Position numbers and translations under genes: made by a program. A stretch of DNA of 61,733 bases from Pseudonocardia sp. (GTDB lineage Bacteria; Actinomycetota; Actinomycetes; Mycobacteriales; Pseudonocardiaceae): the NCBI RefSeq assembly GCF_029263155.1, contig NZ_JAJCYB010000014.1, positions 1 through 61,733 on the forward strand, given 5' to 3'. The notes under the pieces are model-generated. The model worked only from the letters and a program-made list of their open reading frames with translations, had not been told where the DNA came from and made no database searches. This document shows, piece after piece, positions 42,001 through 50,690 of the stretch. Position 1 is the first letter of the stretch; every line of letters starts with the position of its first letter.

Positions 42001-43935
42001 GTGGACGACGAACTGGGCGAGCTGGCCGCCGCACACGGCGTCGCGACCGGGTACCGCGACGGGGACCGGCGCCCGGTGACCGTCGACGAGGACGTGGTGG
42101 TGCGGGTGCTGGGCCTGCTCGACGTGGACGCGAGCACCCCGCAGGCGCGCCGTGCCGCGCTCGCCGCGGCGCGGGACCGGACGGCCTCCGGGGTGCTGCC
42201 GGGCACCGTCGCGACCCGCACCGACCGGGCCCGGGCGCTGCCCGGCCCCGGCGTGCTGGTCGACGAGCACGGCCGCCGCCGGGCCGTCACCGAGATCCCC
42301 GCGGGGCTGGAGCCGGGCTGGTACGTCCTGGAGACCGCCGGCCGCGAGGTCACGGTGGTGGTCGCACCGCCGTCGCTGCCCGATCCGGAGCGGTCGTGGG
42401 GCTGGATGCTGCAGCTCTACGCGCTGCACTCGCGGAGCTCGTGGGGCATCGGGGATCTCGGCGACCTGCGGGAGTTCACCGCCTGGACCGGCCGGGAGCA
42501 CGGCGCGGGTGCGGTGCTGCTCAACCCGCTGCACGCGTTCACGCCGGTGCCGCCCGTGCAGCCCTCGCCGTACACGCCCTCCAGCCGCCGGTTCGGCACA
42601 CCGCTGGCCCTGCGGATCACCGACCTGGACGCCTACCGCGCCGCCGACGCCCGGACCCGCGCGGAGATCGACGCCCTGCGCCCCGAGGGCGGCGACCGCA
42701 TCGACCACGACCGCGCCTGGGCCGCGAAGCGCTCCGCGCTGGAGCTGCTGTGGCGCTCATCCGGTCGCCCGGGGTGGGCCGGGGCGGACGCGGTCGACGA
42801 CGACCTGGCGGGCTTCGCCACGTTCTGCGCGCTCGCCGAGCGGTTCGGCGGGCGCTGGAGCCGCTGGCCCGAGCACCTGCGCCGGCCGGGACCGGCGCCC
42901 GCCGAGCTGGCGCCGCGCGTGGCGTTCCACGCCTGGGTGCAGGCGCAGGTGCAGTCCCAGCTCGCGGCCGCCCGCGACACCGCCCGCGCGCACGGCGTCC
43001 GGATCGTCCACGACCTCGCCGTCGGCTGCGATCCCGAGGGCGCGGACGCCTGGGCCTGGGCGGACATGCTCGCGCTCGGTGTGCGGGTGGGCGCACCGCC
43101 GGACGCGTTCTCCCAGCAGGGCCAGGACTGGGGGCTGCCGCCGTGGCGCCCGGACCGGCTCGACGCGACCGGCTACGCCGCCTACCGCGACCTGCTGCGC
43201 GCCCAGCTGCGCCAGGCCGACGGACTGCGGATCGACCACGTCGCCGGGCTGTGGCGGCTGTGGTGGGTGCCGCCCGGCGAGTCGGCCGACCGCGGCACCT
43301 ACGTCCACTACGACGCCGAGGTGATGCTCGCGGTGCTCACGCTGGAGGCGCACCGCGCGGGTGCGCTGGTGATCGGCGAGGACCTGGGCACCGTCGAGCC
43401 GGAGGTCACCGAGGGGTTGGCGGAGCGGCACATGCTGGGCTCGTCGGTGCTGTGGTTCACCCGCGACCTCGACGTCGACGGCGAGCCGCTGCTGCCCCCG
43501 GCACGGTGGTCGGCGGACTCGGTGGCCACCGTCTCCACCCACGACCTGCCCACCGCGATGGGCTTCCTGCGCGGCGAGCACGTGCGGGCGCGCGCCGAGC
43601 TGGGCCTGCTCGACGACGTCGCCGTCGAGGAGCGGCGCGCCGCGGCCGAGCGGGCGGAGCTGGTGGCGCTGCTGGAGGCCGAGGGCTTCGCGGCGCCGGG
43701 GGCGGACGACGAGGCGCTGGTCGTCGCCATGCACGCGTTCCTGGCCGCGACCCGTTCCCGGCTCGCGCTGGTCTCGCCGTACGACGTGATCGGGGAGGTG
43801 CGCCAGCCGAACCTGCCCGGCACCGTCGACGAGTACCCGAACTGGCGGTTGCCGCTGCCGGTGTCGCTGGAGGAGCTGCGCGGCGACCCGCGGGTGCGGG
43901 CCGTCGTGGACGTGATGCGGGCCGGGCGACCCTGA
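42001..43935 (+). CDS. malQ: 4-alpha-glucanotransferase
   Basis: A 644-residue GH77 enzyme. GTG 42001 is preferred because GGGGGAAG precedes it; ATG 41971 would add ten residues. Catalytic nucleophile Asp is in RIDHVAGLWRLWW near 408, acid/base Glu in VIGEDLGTVEPEV near 459, and the third Asp in STHDLPTAMGF near 514. The N-terminal extension is the actinobacterial type. It moves glucan chains between 1,4-alpha-glucans in glycogen/maltodextrin metabolism. ATCACACACCGTGAT at 41956-41970 is a small inverted repeat upstream. Confidence 0.93.
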   Translation: MDDELGELAAAHGVATGYRDGDRRPVTVDEDVVVRVLGLLDVDASTPQARRAALAAARDRTASGVLPGTVATRTDRARALPGPGVLVDEHGRRRAVTEIPAGLEPGWYVLETAGREVTVVVAPPSLPDPERSWGWMLQLYALHSRSSWGIGDLGDLREFTAWTGREHGAGAVLLNPLHAFTPVPPVQPSPYTPSSRRFGTPLALRITDLDAYRAADARTRAEIDALRPEGGDRIDHDRAWAAKRSALELLWRSSGRPGWAGADAVDDDLAGFATFCALAERFGGRWSRWPEHLRRPGPAPAELAPRVAFHAWVQAQVQSQLAAARDTARAHGVRIVHDLAVGCDPEGADAWAWADMLALGVRVGAPPDAFSQQGQDWGLPPWRPDRLDATGYAAYRDLLRAQLRQADGLRIDHVAGLWRLWWVPPGESADRGTYVHYDAEVMLAVLTLEAHRAGALVIGEDLGTVEPEVTEGLAERHMLGSSVLWFTRDLDVDGEPLLPPARWSADSVATVSTHDLPTAMGFLRGEHVRARAELGLLDDVAVEERRAAAERAELVALLEAEGFAAPGADDEALVVAMHAFLAATRSRLALVSPYDVIGEVRQPNLPGTVDEYPNWRLPLPVSLEELRGDPRVRAVVDVMRAGRP

Positions 43936-43936
43936 C

Positions 43937-43990
43937 GCCACGAACGGCCCTCCCGTCCACTCGGAGCGCACGAAAGTGCCGTTGGTTGCC
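43937..43990. repeat. Imperfect GCCACGAACGGC palindrome
   Basis: GCCACGAACGGC (43937-43948) and GCCGTTGGTTGC (43978-43989) pair at nine of twelve positions around a loop, directly after the malQ stop. Probable terminator or extragenic palindrome. Confidence 0.45.
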
Positions 43991-44024
43991 ACGGCGGTCG
44001 CGCGGACCGGGCATCATCGGCGCT

Positions 44025-44390
44025 GTGGAGTCGACCCGACTGGACCGCTGGCTGTGGGCGGTGCGCCTGACCAAGACCCGTCCCGACGCGGCGGCCGCGT
44101 GCCGCGGTGGGCACGTGCGGGTCAACGACCGGCCCGCGAAGCCGGCGACCCCGGTCCAGCCGGGGGACCGGGTGCGGGCCCGGGTGCACGACGTCACGCG
44201 GGTGGTGGAGGTGGTCCGGGTGATCCACCGCAGGGTCGGTGCGGCCGACGCCGCCACCTGCTACGTCGACCACACGCCCGCGCCGCCACCGGAGGCGCTG
44301 ATCCCGGTGGCCCGCCGCGAGCGCGGCGCCGGGCGCCCGACGAAACGCGACCGCCGCATCCTGGACCGGTTCCGCACCGCCGACCCCTGA
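44025..44390 (+). CDS. S4-domain RNA-binding protein, Hsp15 type
   Basis: A 121-residue protein from GTG 44025. TRLDRWLWAVRLTKTRPDAAAACRGGHVRVN in pieces is the S4 RNA-binding domain, followed by PGDRVRARVHDVTRVVEVV and a basic C-terminus (RRERGAGRPTKRDRR). Hsp15-type proteins bind peptidyl-tRNA on dissociated 50S subunits. It is followed by a strong bidirectional terminator. Confidence 0.9.
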   Translation: MESTRLDRWLWAVRLTKTRPDAAAACRGGHVRVNDRPAKPATPVQPGDRVRARVHDVTRVVEVVRVIHRRVGAADAATCYVDHTPAPPPEALIPVARRERGAGRPTKRDRRILDRFRTADP

Positions 44391-44429
44391 GCGGCCGCCC
44401 GCCGTGATCGGCGACCGTCCGGGAACGGG

Positions 44430-44463
44430 CGGTGCCCCCAGCCGTCTTCGACTGGGGGCACCG
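44430..44463. terminator. Strong bidirectional hairpin terminator
   Basis: CGGTGCCCCCAG (44430-44441) and CTGGGGGCACCG (44452-44463) form a perfect 12-bp stem with a 10-nt loop between the convergent S4-protein and choice-of-anchor P genes. Confidence 0.85.
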
Positions 44464-44504
44464 CACGGGCGTCTCCGGGCGCAGCCCCGGACCGGTGGGA
44501 GGGA

Positions 44505-45377
44505 TCAGCCGGTCACCGGCAGCGAGGCCTCGACGACGGTCGGGGCCGGGGCGGAGTCGTCGTCGTCCGTCGTGTCCTCGTCCACGGGCTCGTCGTCCGA
44601 GTCCTCGTCCTTGTCGAGGTCCTTGTCGACGTCGACGTCCTTGTCGGCGACGGCGCAGGTCGCCGAGCCGATCGTGATGGTCTGCAGCGCCCCGCCGCGG
44701 CTCAGGCCCAGCTGCTCCACCACGTCGTTCTCGGTGGCCAGCGTGGTCGGCAGGTCGGCGCCGAGCAGGTCACCCAGCAGGGGCAGGCTGGCCTGGTCCG
44801 CGGCGGTGAGCCGCTCGTTGCGCTCGTCGGAGCGGCCGGGCAGCAACGTCAGCTCGAGACCGGTGACCGTCAGCGACCCGTCGGTGTTGCGGACCTGGTC
44901 GTTGAGGGTGACCCGGGCCAGCGGCGATCCGTTGATCTCGGTCTCGGGCAGCGGGGTGTCGGGCAGCTTCTGTCCCAGCAGCGTGCCGTTGACGAGCTCG
45001 ACGCCACCCTCGTCGCCGTCGCAGAACGTGCGGACGACATCGGCGCGCAGCAGCTCGAGCAGTTCGAGGCGCAGGACGCTCGACTCGGCCCTGCCCGCCT
45101 CGGCGGCGGAGTTCAGCACACCGACGAAGATGCCCGCGTCCTCGAGCTCGGTGCGCTCGCCGACGGCGAGGACCTCGTCGCGGACGAGCTCGCCGTCGGA
45201 CTCCACGAACTTCATCGGCTCGATCGGGATCAGGCCGGTCGCGCCGATGGCGTAGGCGGAACCGTAGCCGCCGTTCTCGTCGGCCATCGCCGGAGAGGCA
45301 CCGAGCAGCAGTGCGGTCACGGCGGTGGCGGCGACGGTGCCCGCGATCCCGACGCCGGCGATCTTCTTGTTCTTCAC
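44505..45377 (-). CDS. Choice-of-anchor P family secreted protein ending in LPVTG
   Basis: A 290-residue secreted protein from ATG 45377. The signal peptide (IAGTVAATAVTALLLGASPAMA) is followed by YGSAYAIGATGLIPIEPM, the hallmark of choice-of-anchor P proteins, a beta-rich body with one cysteine pair (FCDGDEGG; SATCAV), and an acidic Asp/Lys repeat stalk. The final residues are EASLPVTG and then TGA. A normal sortase signal would continue with a hydrophobic helix and positive charges; none follows in any frame. It precedes no gene on its strand and lies after the L,D-transpeptidase gene. Confidence 0.85.
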   Translation of the reverse strand: MKNKKIAGVGIAGTVAATAVTALLLGASPAMADENGGYGSAYAIGATGLIPIEPMKFVESDGELVRDEVLAVGERTELEDAGIFVGVLNSAAEAGRAESSVLRLELLELLRADVVRTFCDGDEGGVELVNGTLLGQKLPDTPLPETEINGSPLARVTLNDQVRNTDGSLTVTGLELTLLPGRSDERNERLTAADQASLPLLGDLLGADLPTTLATENDVVEQLGLSRGGALQTITIGSATCAVADKDVDVDKDLDKDEDSDDEPVDEDTTDDDDSAPAPTVVEASLPVTG

Positions 45378-45392
45378 GTGGCTGATGCCCCT

Positions 45393-46232
45393 TCAGTCCT
45401 GGTCGATCAACACGACGGTGCCGAGCGGCACCTCCGTGAGCTGTTCGAGTGCGTCGGCGGGAACGCGGATGCAGCCGTCGCTGGTCGCGCTGCCGAACAC
45501 GTCGTCGTCGGGCCACGTGTGGATGGCCACGGTTCCGGGTCCCCCGCCGTAGTTGTCGAGCGTCGGGCTGTGCGACCCGAGCGGGAGGATCACCGGCGAG
45601 AAGTCCTGGTCCGGGTCGCTGAACGCGCCGAGCAGGAACGTCCGCCCGGCCGGGGTGGGTGTCTGCGCCTCGCCGACGGCCACCGGCCACTGCTCGACGA
45701 CCCTCTCGTCGCGGATCAGCTCCAGCGTCCGCGAACCCAGGTGGACCTCGATGCGGTAGTCCGTCACCGCGGAGGTGAGGTCGGCCGAGCGGACCCAGCC
45801 GGTGGAACCGGCCGGCTTGGACGGCAGCAGCACCTGCACCCATTCGCCCTGCTCCGCGATCACCGGGAACCAGACGTCACCGAACTGGGTCGGCTCGACC
45901 CGCGCGATCGGGGTGCCGCCGGGAGCGTCGTGCACGGGGGTCTCGCGCAGCGGGTGCACGACCGTCCCGTCGGTGGGCGCGTCGGTTGCGGTGTCGACGG
46001 GCGCGCCGGTGAGCTCGCCGTAGGTGTCGGCGATCGGCAACGACGCGACGTCGACGGCGGGCGGCTGGTCGGACCCGGCGGTCGCGGCGGTCGACCCGCC
46101 GCCGCCGAGACCCACGAAGCCGAACACGACGACCAGCAGCAGGACCACGCCGCCGATCACCCAGGGGATGAACGACGAGGACGTGGACGGGCGCGGTCGG
46201 TCCGTGCGGACGGGCGCAGAGTGTTGTGCCAT
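45393..46232 (-). CDS. L,D-transpeptidase (YkuD domain), membrane-anchored
   Basis: A 279-residue protein from ATG 46232. A cytoplasmic N-terminus and one membrane helix (WVIGGVVLLLVVVFGFVGL) precede an SH3-like segment (VVHPLRETPVHDAPGGTPIA) and the catalytic YkuD domain. The active site reads HTW...SATSDGCIRVP: cysteine near residue 251 and the upstream His are present, while the usual SHGC histidine is Asp. It would form 3-3 peptidoglycan cross-links. Co-directional with the choice-of-anchor P gene 15 bases downstream. Confidence 0.9.
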   Translation of the reverse strand: MAQHSAPVRTDRPRPSTSSSFIPWVIGGVVLLLVVVFGFVGLGGGGSTAATAGSDQPPAVDVASLPIADTYGELTGAPVDTATDAPTDGTVVHPLRETPVHDAPGGTPIARVEPTQFGDVWFPVIAEQGEWVQVLLPSKPAGSTGWVRSADLTSAVTDYRIEVHLGSRTLELIRDERVVEQWPVAVGEAQTPTPAGRTFLLGAFSDPDQDFSPVILPLGSHSPTLDNYGGGPGTVAIHTWPDDDVFGSATSDGCIRVPADALEQLTEVPLGTVVLIDQD

Positions 46233-46415
46233 TACCAACCCATCCGGGGCAGCGCGTACGGGGAGCGACTCGCGGAAGAGTGAACGACTACCCCTTCCGG
46301 GCGCGGTCCATCGAACATATCGCGGCCCGGAACTCGCGAACGAGGCACCCCACCACGGTGGGTCGTCGCGTGATCGCACTTCGACACGAGCAGCACGGAC
46401 TGTCAACGACAGTGT

Positions 46416-46431
46416 GACCGATCGGGTGACG
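46416..46431. promoter_or_regulatory. GACCGATCGGGTGACG motif
   Basis: GACCGATCGGGTGACG lies in the divergent region between the first L,D-transpeptidase (start 46232) and the threonine-dehydratase-like gene (start 46455). It contains two GTGAC boxes 12 bases apart (GTGACCGATCGGGTGAC). Related motifs occur upstream of other envelope genes. Confidence 0.4.
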
Positions 46432-46454
46432 CACGATTCGGGAGAATTTCTCCG

Positions 46455-47417
46455 GTGAACCCACTGCCCTCCCCCGCCGACGTCCGCGCGGCCGCCGAGC
46501 GACTGCGCGGCCACGCCCACCGCACCCCGGTCGCCACCTCCCGCCGGGTCGACGGGGAGACCGGGGCCTGTGTGTTCTTCAAGTGCGAGAACCTGCAGCG
46601 GATGGGCGCGTTCAAGTTCCGCGGCGCGTTCACGGCGCTGTCGCGCCTCGCCGACGCCCAGCGCCGCGCCGGAGTCGTCGCGTACTCCTCGGGCAACCAC
46701 GCACAGGCGGTGGCGCTCGCCGCCCGGATCCTGGACATGCCCGCCACCATCGTGATGCCGCACGACGCCCCACGCAGCAAGGTCGCCGCCACCCTCGGCT
46801 ACGGCGCCCGGGTCGTCGGCTACGACCGCGTCACCGAGGATCGCGAGCGGATCGGCGCGGCGCTGGCGGCCGAGCACGGTCTCACCCTCGTGCCCCCGTA
46901 CGACCATCCCGACGTCATCGCCGGGCAGGGCACCGCGGCGCTGGAGCTGTTCGAGGACGTGGACGGGCTCGACGCGCTGTTCGTCTGCCTCGGCGGAGGC
47001 GGGCTGCTCGCCGGGTCCGCGCTCGCCGCGGAGGCCGCGGCCCCGACGTGCCGGCTGTTCGGGGTCGAGCCCGCAGCGGGCGACGACGGGCAGCGCTCGT
47101 TCCGCAGCGGCGAGATCGTGCACATCCCGACCCCGGACACCATCGCCGACGGCGCGCAGACCCAGCACCTGGGCACGCTGACCTTCCCGATCATCCGCCG
47201 CCGCGTCACCGACATCCATACCGTCACCGACGCCGAGCTCGTCGACGCCATGCGGGTGTTCGCGAGCACGCTCAAGATGGTGGTGGAGCCGACCGGCTGC
47301 CTCGCCTTCGCGGCGTTGCGCCGGCTCGCGCCGGAGTTCGCCGGGCAGCGCGTGGGCGTGCTGGTCAGCGGCGGCAACGTCGACCTCGACCGCTACGCCA
47401 CCCTGCTGGCCCGATAG
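46455..47417 (+). CDS. PLP-dependent threonine/serine dehydratase (or racemase) family
   Basis: A 320-residue fold-type II PLP enzyme from GTG 46455. The PLP lysine is in MGAFKFRGA near residue 54, the substrate loop is SSGNHAQA near 76-83, the phosphate-binding loop is CLGGGGLLAG near 178, and the C-terminal cofactor residue lies in VLVSGGNVDL. This is the short form without an ACT domain, shared by threonine dehydratases, serine racemases and threo-3-hydroxyaspartate dehydratases; which reaction applies cannot be told. It lies between two L,D-transpeptidase genes. Confidence 0.88.
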   Translation: MNPLPSPADVRAAAERLRGHAHRTPVATSRRVDGETGACVFFKCENLQRMGAFKFRGAFTALSRLADAQRRAGVVAYSSGNHAQAVALAARILDMPATIVMPHDAPRSKVAATLGYGARVVGYDRVTEDRERIGAALAAEHGLTLVPPYDHPDVIAGQGTAALELFEDVDGLDALFVCLGGGGLLAGSALAAEAAAPTCRLFGVEPAAGDDGQRSFRSGEIVHIPTPDTIADGAQTQHLGTLTFPIIRRRVTDIHTVTDAELVDAMRVFASTLKMVVEPTGCLAFAALRRLAPEFAGQRVGVLVSGGNVDLDRYATLLAR

Positions 47418-47418
47418 C

Positions 47419-48336
47419 TCACGCCTCGTCGATCAGCACGAGCGTGCCGACCGGCACCGCGGTGAGCGCTCGCAGCGCGTCGGCGGGCACGCGGATGCAT
47501 CCATTGCTCGTGGCCGCTCCGAACGTGTCACCGGTGGGCCAGCCGTGGAAGGCGACGGTGCCCGGCCCGCCGCCGAAGCTGTCGAGCGTCGGGCTGTGCG
47601 TCCCCAGCGGGAAGAACAGCGGCGAGTAGTCCTGCTCGGCGTTGCGGAAGGCGCCCAGCACGAACGTGCGACCGACCGGCGTCGGGGTGCCCGGGGCGCC
47701 CACCCCGACCGACCAGGTGCCGACCGCCGCCCCACCGGAGCGCAGCTCCATCGTGCGCGAGCCGAGGTGGACCTCGATGACGTAGGGCGTCACGGCGCGC
47801 TCCACGTCGGCGGCGCGGATCCAGCCGCTCGACCGGGCCGGCCGCGACGGCAGCAGCACCTGCACCCAGCCGTCCCGTTCACCGATCACCGGGAGCCAGG
47901 TGTCACCGAACTGCTCGGTGGCCATCGTGGCGATCGGCGTCCCGCCCGGGGCGTCGTGCACCGCGGTGGCGCGGAGCGGGTGGACGACCGTGCCGTCCGT
48001 CGCGGCGGTCGGGTCCGGATCGGGCGGGGCGCCGTCGATCGTCGTGAAGGTGGTGCTCGCCGGCAGCCCGGCCGCCTCGGCGGTGGGGGTGTCGGCCGCG
48101 GGCTCGGGAGTGGGTGCGGGCTCGAGGGTGGGTGCGGGCTCGGGCGCGGGTACCGGTGTGACCGCCGGTCGAGCGGGCGCGGCGACCGGGCTCGACGCCG
48201 GCACCGGCTCGACGGCGGCCTGCACGAGCCACCCGCAGGCCGCCACCAGCACGAACCCGCCGAGTGCCGCGCCCGCGAGGCGCGCGGCCGATGACCTGCG
48301 CCGGTGCTCGCCCACGGTCGATCCAACGAGTGCCAC
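47419..48336 (-). CDS. L,D-transpeptidase (YkuD domain), second paralogue
   Basis: A 305-residue paralogue of the enzyme at 45393, with a membrane segment (LAGAALGGFVLVAACGWLVQ), a Pro/Ala/Glu-rich stalk, the same VVHPLRATAVHDAPGGTPIA segment and a YkuD domain whose site reads ATSNGCIRVP (cysteine near residue 279; Asn in place of the SHGC histidine). The GTG start at 48336 is uncertain because a CACCCGAACGGGTG palindrome abuts it; GTG 48315 is an alternative. Convergent with the dehydratase gene, one base apart. Confidence 0.88.
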   Translation of the reverse strand: MALVGSTVGEHRRRSSAARLAGAALGGFVLVAACGWLVQAAVEPVPASSPVAAPARPAVTPVPAPEPAPTLEPAPTPEPAADTPTAEAAGLPASTTFTTIDGAPPDPDPTAATDGTVVHPLRATAVHDAPGGTPIATMATEQFGDTWLPVIGERDGWVQVLLPSRPARSSGWIRAADVERAVTPYVIEVHLGSRTMELRSGGAAVGTWSVGVGAPGTPTPVGRTFVLGAFRNAEQDYSPLFFPLGTHSPTLDSFGGGPGTVAFHGWPTGDTFGAATSNGCIRVPADALRALTAVPVGTLVLIDEA

Positions 48337-48350
48337 CCGAACGGGTGACG
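48334..48350. promoter_or_regulatory. CACCCGaaCGGGTGACG palindrome
   Basis: CACCCG and CGGGTG flank AA immediately upstream of the second L,D-transpeptidase start. It resembles the GGGTGACG-type motif upstream of the first paralogue. Confidence 0.4.
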
Positions 48351-48835
48351 CCCGATGACTCCCTGCGGTCAGGAACGCGGGATGATCCTCCCGACCCGCC
48401 GATTCCGTGATGTCCCGGGGATCGCGGCACGACGTGCCGGCCGGCCGGGGCCCGGACGGCCCACCTCGGCACCCGGCGTCGCCGTGATCGACGAACGAGA
48501 ACGAGCAGGTGCGCCCCGGGTTCCGGGGTGGCGATCACCGCACCGCCGGACCGGGCCTCGCCGCGCCCCGGCCGCGCCCCGCCCCGCCCCGCCCCGGAGC
48601 GGCCCGGTGATCGCCGGACCGGAACAGGCGACGGTGTGTGCCGCGGTTCCCCGTTCCGAGACGTCGATCATGGCATCGGCCGGCCGGTCCCACGCCGCCC
48701 CGCCGCAGGCCGGTCCGACCCGGCCCGCGGCCCGCCGGTCCGACCCGCCCCGCTGCGGCGACGGCCCGGTTCCTGCGGCGGCGACGTCGCGCGTCCCCGG
48801 GGCCCCGCGCGCCGCACCGCGCCGCAGGCAGAAGG
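48351..48835. other. Gene-free region with two diverged palindromic units and CCCCG runs
   Basis: No gene is seen. GATCGACG...GGGTTCCGGGG...GCGATCACC (48486-48539) and GATCGCCGGACCGGAAC...GGTTCC...GACGTCGATCATGGC (48609-48674) are related to the array units at 21605-22063. Between them CGCCCCGCCCCGCCCCG is a short tandem run (about 48575-48597). The rest is very GC-rich and featureless. Confidence 0.55.
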
Positions 48836-50635
48836 TCAGGCGGCCAGCGCGGCGTAGCGGCCGTTGCCGGCCACCAGCCCGGCGTGCGTGCCGGACTCGA
48901 CCACGCGGCCGTGGTCGATCACCGCGATCCGGTCGGCGTCGCGCACCGTCGAGAGGCGGTGGGCGATGGTGATCGTGGTGCGGCCCCGCGACAGGGCGTC
49001 GAAGGCGCGCTGCACGGCCCGCTCGGTCTCGGTGTCCAGGGCACTGGTGGCCTCGTCGAGCACGAGGATGCGGGGATCGCGCAGCAGCGTGCGCGCGATG
49101 GCGATGCGCTGCTTCTCCCCTCCGGAGAAGCGGTGGCCGCGCGACCCGACCACGGTGTCGTAGCCCTCGGGCAGGCCGGCGATCAGCTCGTGCACCTGCG
49201 CGGCGCGCGCGGCGTCCTCGATCTCGGCGTCGGTGGCGTCGGGCTTGGCGTAGCGCAGGTTCTCGCGGACGGTGGTGTGCAGCAGGTAGGTCTCCTGGCT
49301 CACCACGCCGACGATCGCGGCGAGGTCGGTCAGCCGCATGTCGCGCAGGTCGACCCCGTCGATGGTGACGCGCCCGGCGTCGGGGTCGTAGAGGCGGGCG
49401 GCCAGCGCGGCGAGCGTGCTCTTGCCCGAGCCGGTCTCACCGACCAGCGCGAGCGTCGAGCCGGCCGGGACGTCGAGGCTCACCCCGGCCACCGCGGCGA
49501 CGTCGCTGCCGGGGTAGGTGAAGGTGACGTCGTCGAAGTGGACGTGGCCCCGCACCCGGGAGACGTCGACGTCGACGGGGTCGGCCGGGTCGTCGACGTC
49601 CACGGTGAGGTCGAGGTACTCGAAGATCCGCGCGAACAGCGCCAGCGACGCCACGATGGAGACGCCCACGTTGAGCAGCCCCATCAGCGGCCGGAACAGC
49701 CCGGCCTGCAGCGTGGTGAACGCGATCAGCGTCCCGATGGTCATCGCCCCAGCCGTGATCGGCAGGCCCGCACCGAGGTAGATGACGGCCGGGATCGCCG
49801 CGAAGATCACGTTCATCGACGCCATCCGCCAGCGCCCGGCGAGCTGGCTGCGCAGCTCCAGGTCGATCAGCCGCGCCGAGGACGCGGTGAAGCGGTCGAC
49901 CACGGCGGGGCCCGCGCCCATGGTCTTGGAGAGCTGGATGCCGCTGATCGACAGCCCCTCCTCGACCGTGACGTTGAGGTCGGCCAGCTCGCGCTGCTGC
50001 TGCGTGGTGATCGCGCGGCGCATCTGTGCGACCCGGCGGGTCAGCCAGATCGCGGGCGGCATGACCACCAGCGAGATGAGCGAGAGCTGCCAGGACAGCA
50101 CGGCCATGGCGGCCGCGGTGGCGACGGCGGTGGTGAGGTTGGAGGCGACCGAGGTGGCCGTGGAGGTGACGACCGACTGCATGCCACCGATGTCGTTGGT
50201 GATGCGCGACTGCACCTCGCCGGTTCGGGTGCGGGTGAAGAACGCGATCGACTGGCGCTGCAGGTGCGCGAACACGTCGGTGCGCAGCCGGTGCATCACC
50301 TGCTGGCCGATCTTCGTCGAGATCCAGGTCTGGACCACACCGAGCACCGCGGTGACCGCGGCGACCGCGACCATGCCGGCCGCGAGCCAGGCCAGCAGCG
50401 GCACGTTCTGCTGGGGCAGCGCGATATCGATCACCGCGCGGAGCAGGAACGGCGAGGCCAGCGCGACGATCGAGGACGCGACGATGATCGCGACGACGAC
50501 GGCGACCGAGCTCCGGTAGGGGGTGAACAGACGGCCGATGCGGCGCAGGGAGACCTCGCGCGCCTGCTTCTTCTCGGTGGCGGTGACGGGGGTGCGGCCG
50601 GGCTTGTACGGCCGGTGCTGGGGATCGGGCTCCAA
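48836..50635 (-). CDS. ABC exporter, fused permease and ATPase
   Basis: A 599-residue half-transporter starting at TTG 50635, chosen because AAGGAG lies six bases upstream and no ATG or GTG is placed as well. Six membrane segments occupy about residues 40-330; the ATPase domain has Walker A GETGSGKST near 405, signature FSGGEKQR near 505, and Walker B RILVLDEATSALD. It is of the MsbA/LmrA multidrug type and probably works as a homodimer or with a distant partner. Divergent from a MarR regulator, with overlapping palindromes between them. Confidence 0.92.
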   Translation of the reverse strand: MEPDPQHRPYKPGRTPVTATEKKQAREVSLRRIGRLFTPYRSSVAVVVAIIVASSIVALASPFLLRAVIDIALPQQNVPLLAWLAAGMVAVAAVTAVLGVVQTWISTKIGQQVMHRLRTDVFAHLQRQSIAFFTRTRTGEVQSRITNDIGGMQSVVTSTATSVASNLTTAVATAAAMAVLSWQLSLISLVVMPPAIWLTRRVAQMRRAITTQQQRELADLNVTVEEGLSISGIQLSKTMGAGPAVVDRFTASSARLIDLELRSQLAGRWRMASMNVIFAAIPAVIYLGAGLPITAGAMTIGTLIAFTTLQAGLFRPLMGLLNVGVSIVASLALFARIFEYLDLTVDVDDPADPVDVDVSRVRGHVHFDDVTFTYPGSDVAAVAGVSLDVPAGSTLALVGETGSGKSTLAALAARLYDPDAGRVTIDGVDLRDMRLTDLAAIVGVVSQETYLLHTTVRENLRYAKPDATDAEIEDAARAAQVHELIAGLPEGYDTVVGSRGHRFSGGEKQRIAIARTLLRDPRILVLDEATSALDTETERAVQRAFDALSRGRTTITIAHRLSTVRDADRIAVIDHGRVVESGTHAGLVAGNGRYAALAA

Positions 50636-50662
50636 GTAGGGCTCCTTCAGGACGGAATATAC

Positions 50663-50683
50663 TGAGGTTACCTCATCATGAGG
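50663..50683. promoter_or_regulatory. Overlapping MarR palindromes
   Basis: TGAGGTTACCTCA (50663-50675) and CCTCATCATGAGG (50671-50683) are both perfect 13-bp inverted repeats sharing a half-site. They lie between the TTG start of the ABC exporter and the GTG start of the MarR gene and abut a bidirectional -10-like AATATACT (50656-50663). Binding there would block both promoters. Confidence 0.75.
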
Positions 50684-50690
50684 GAGCAAC

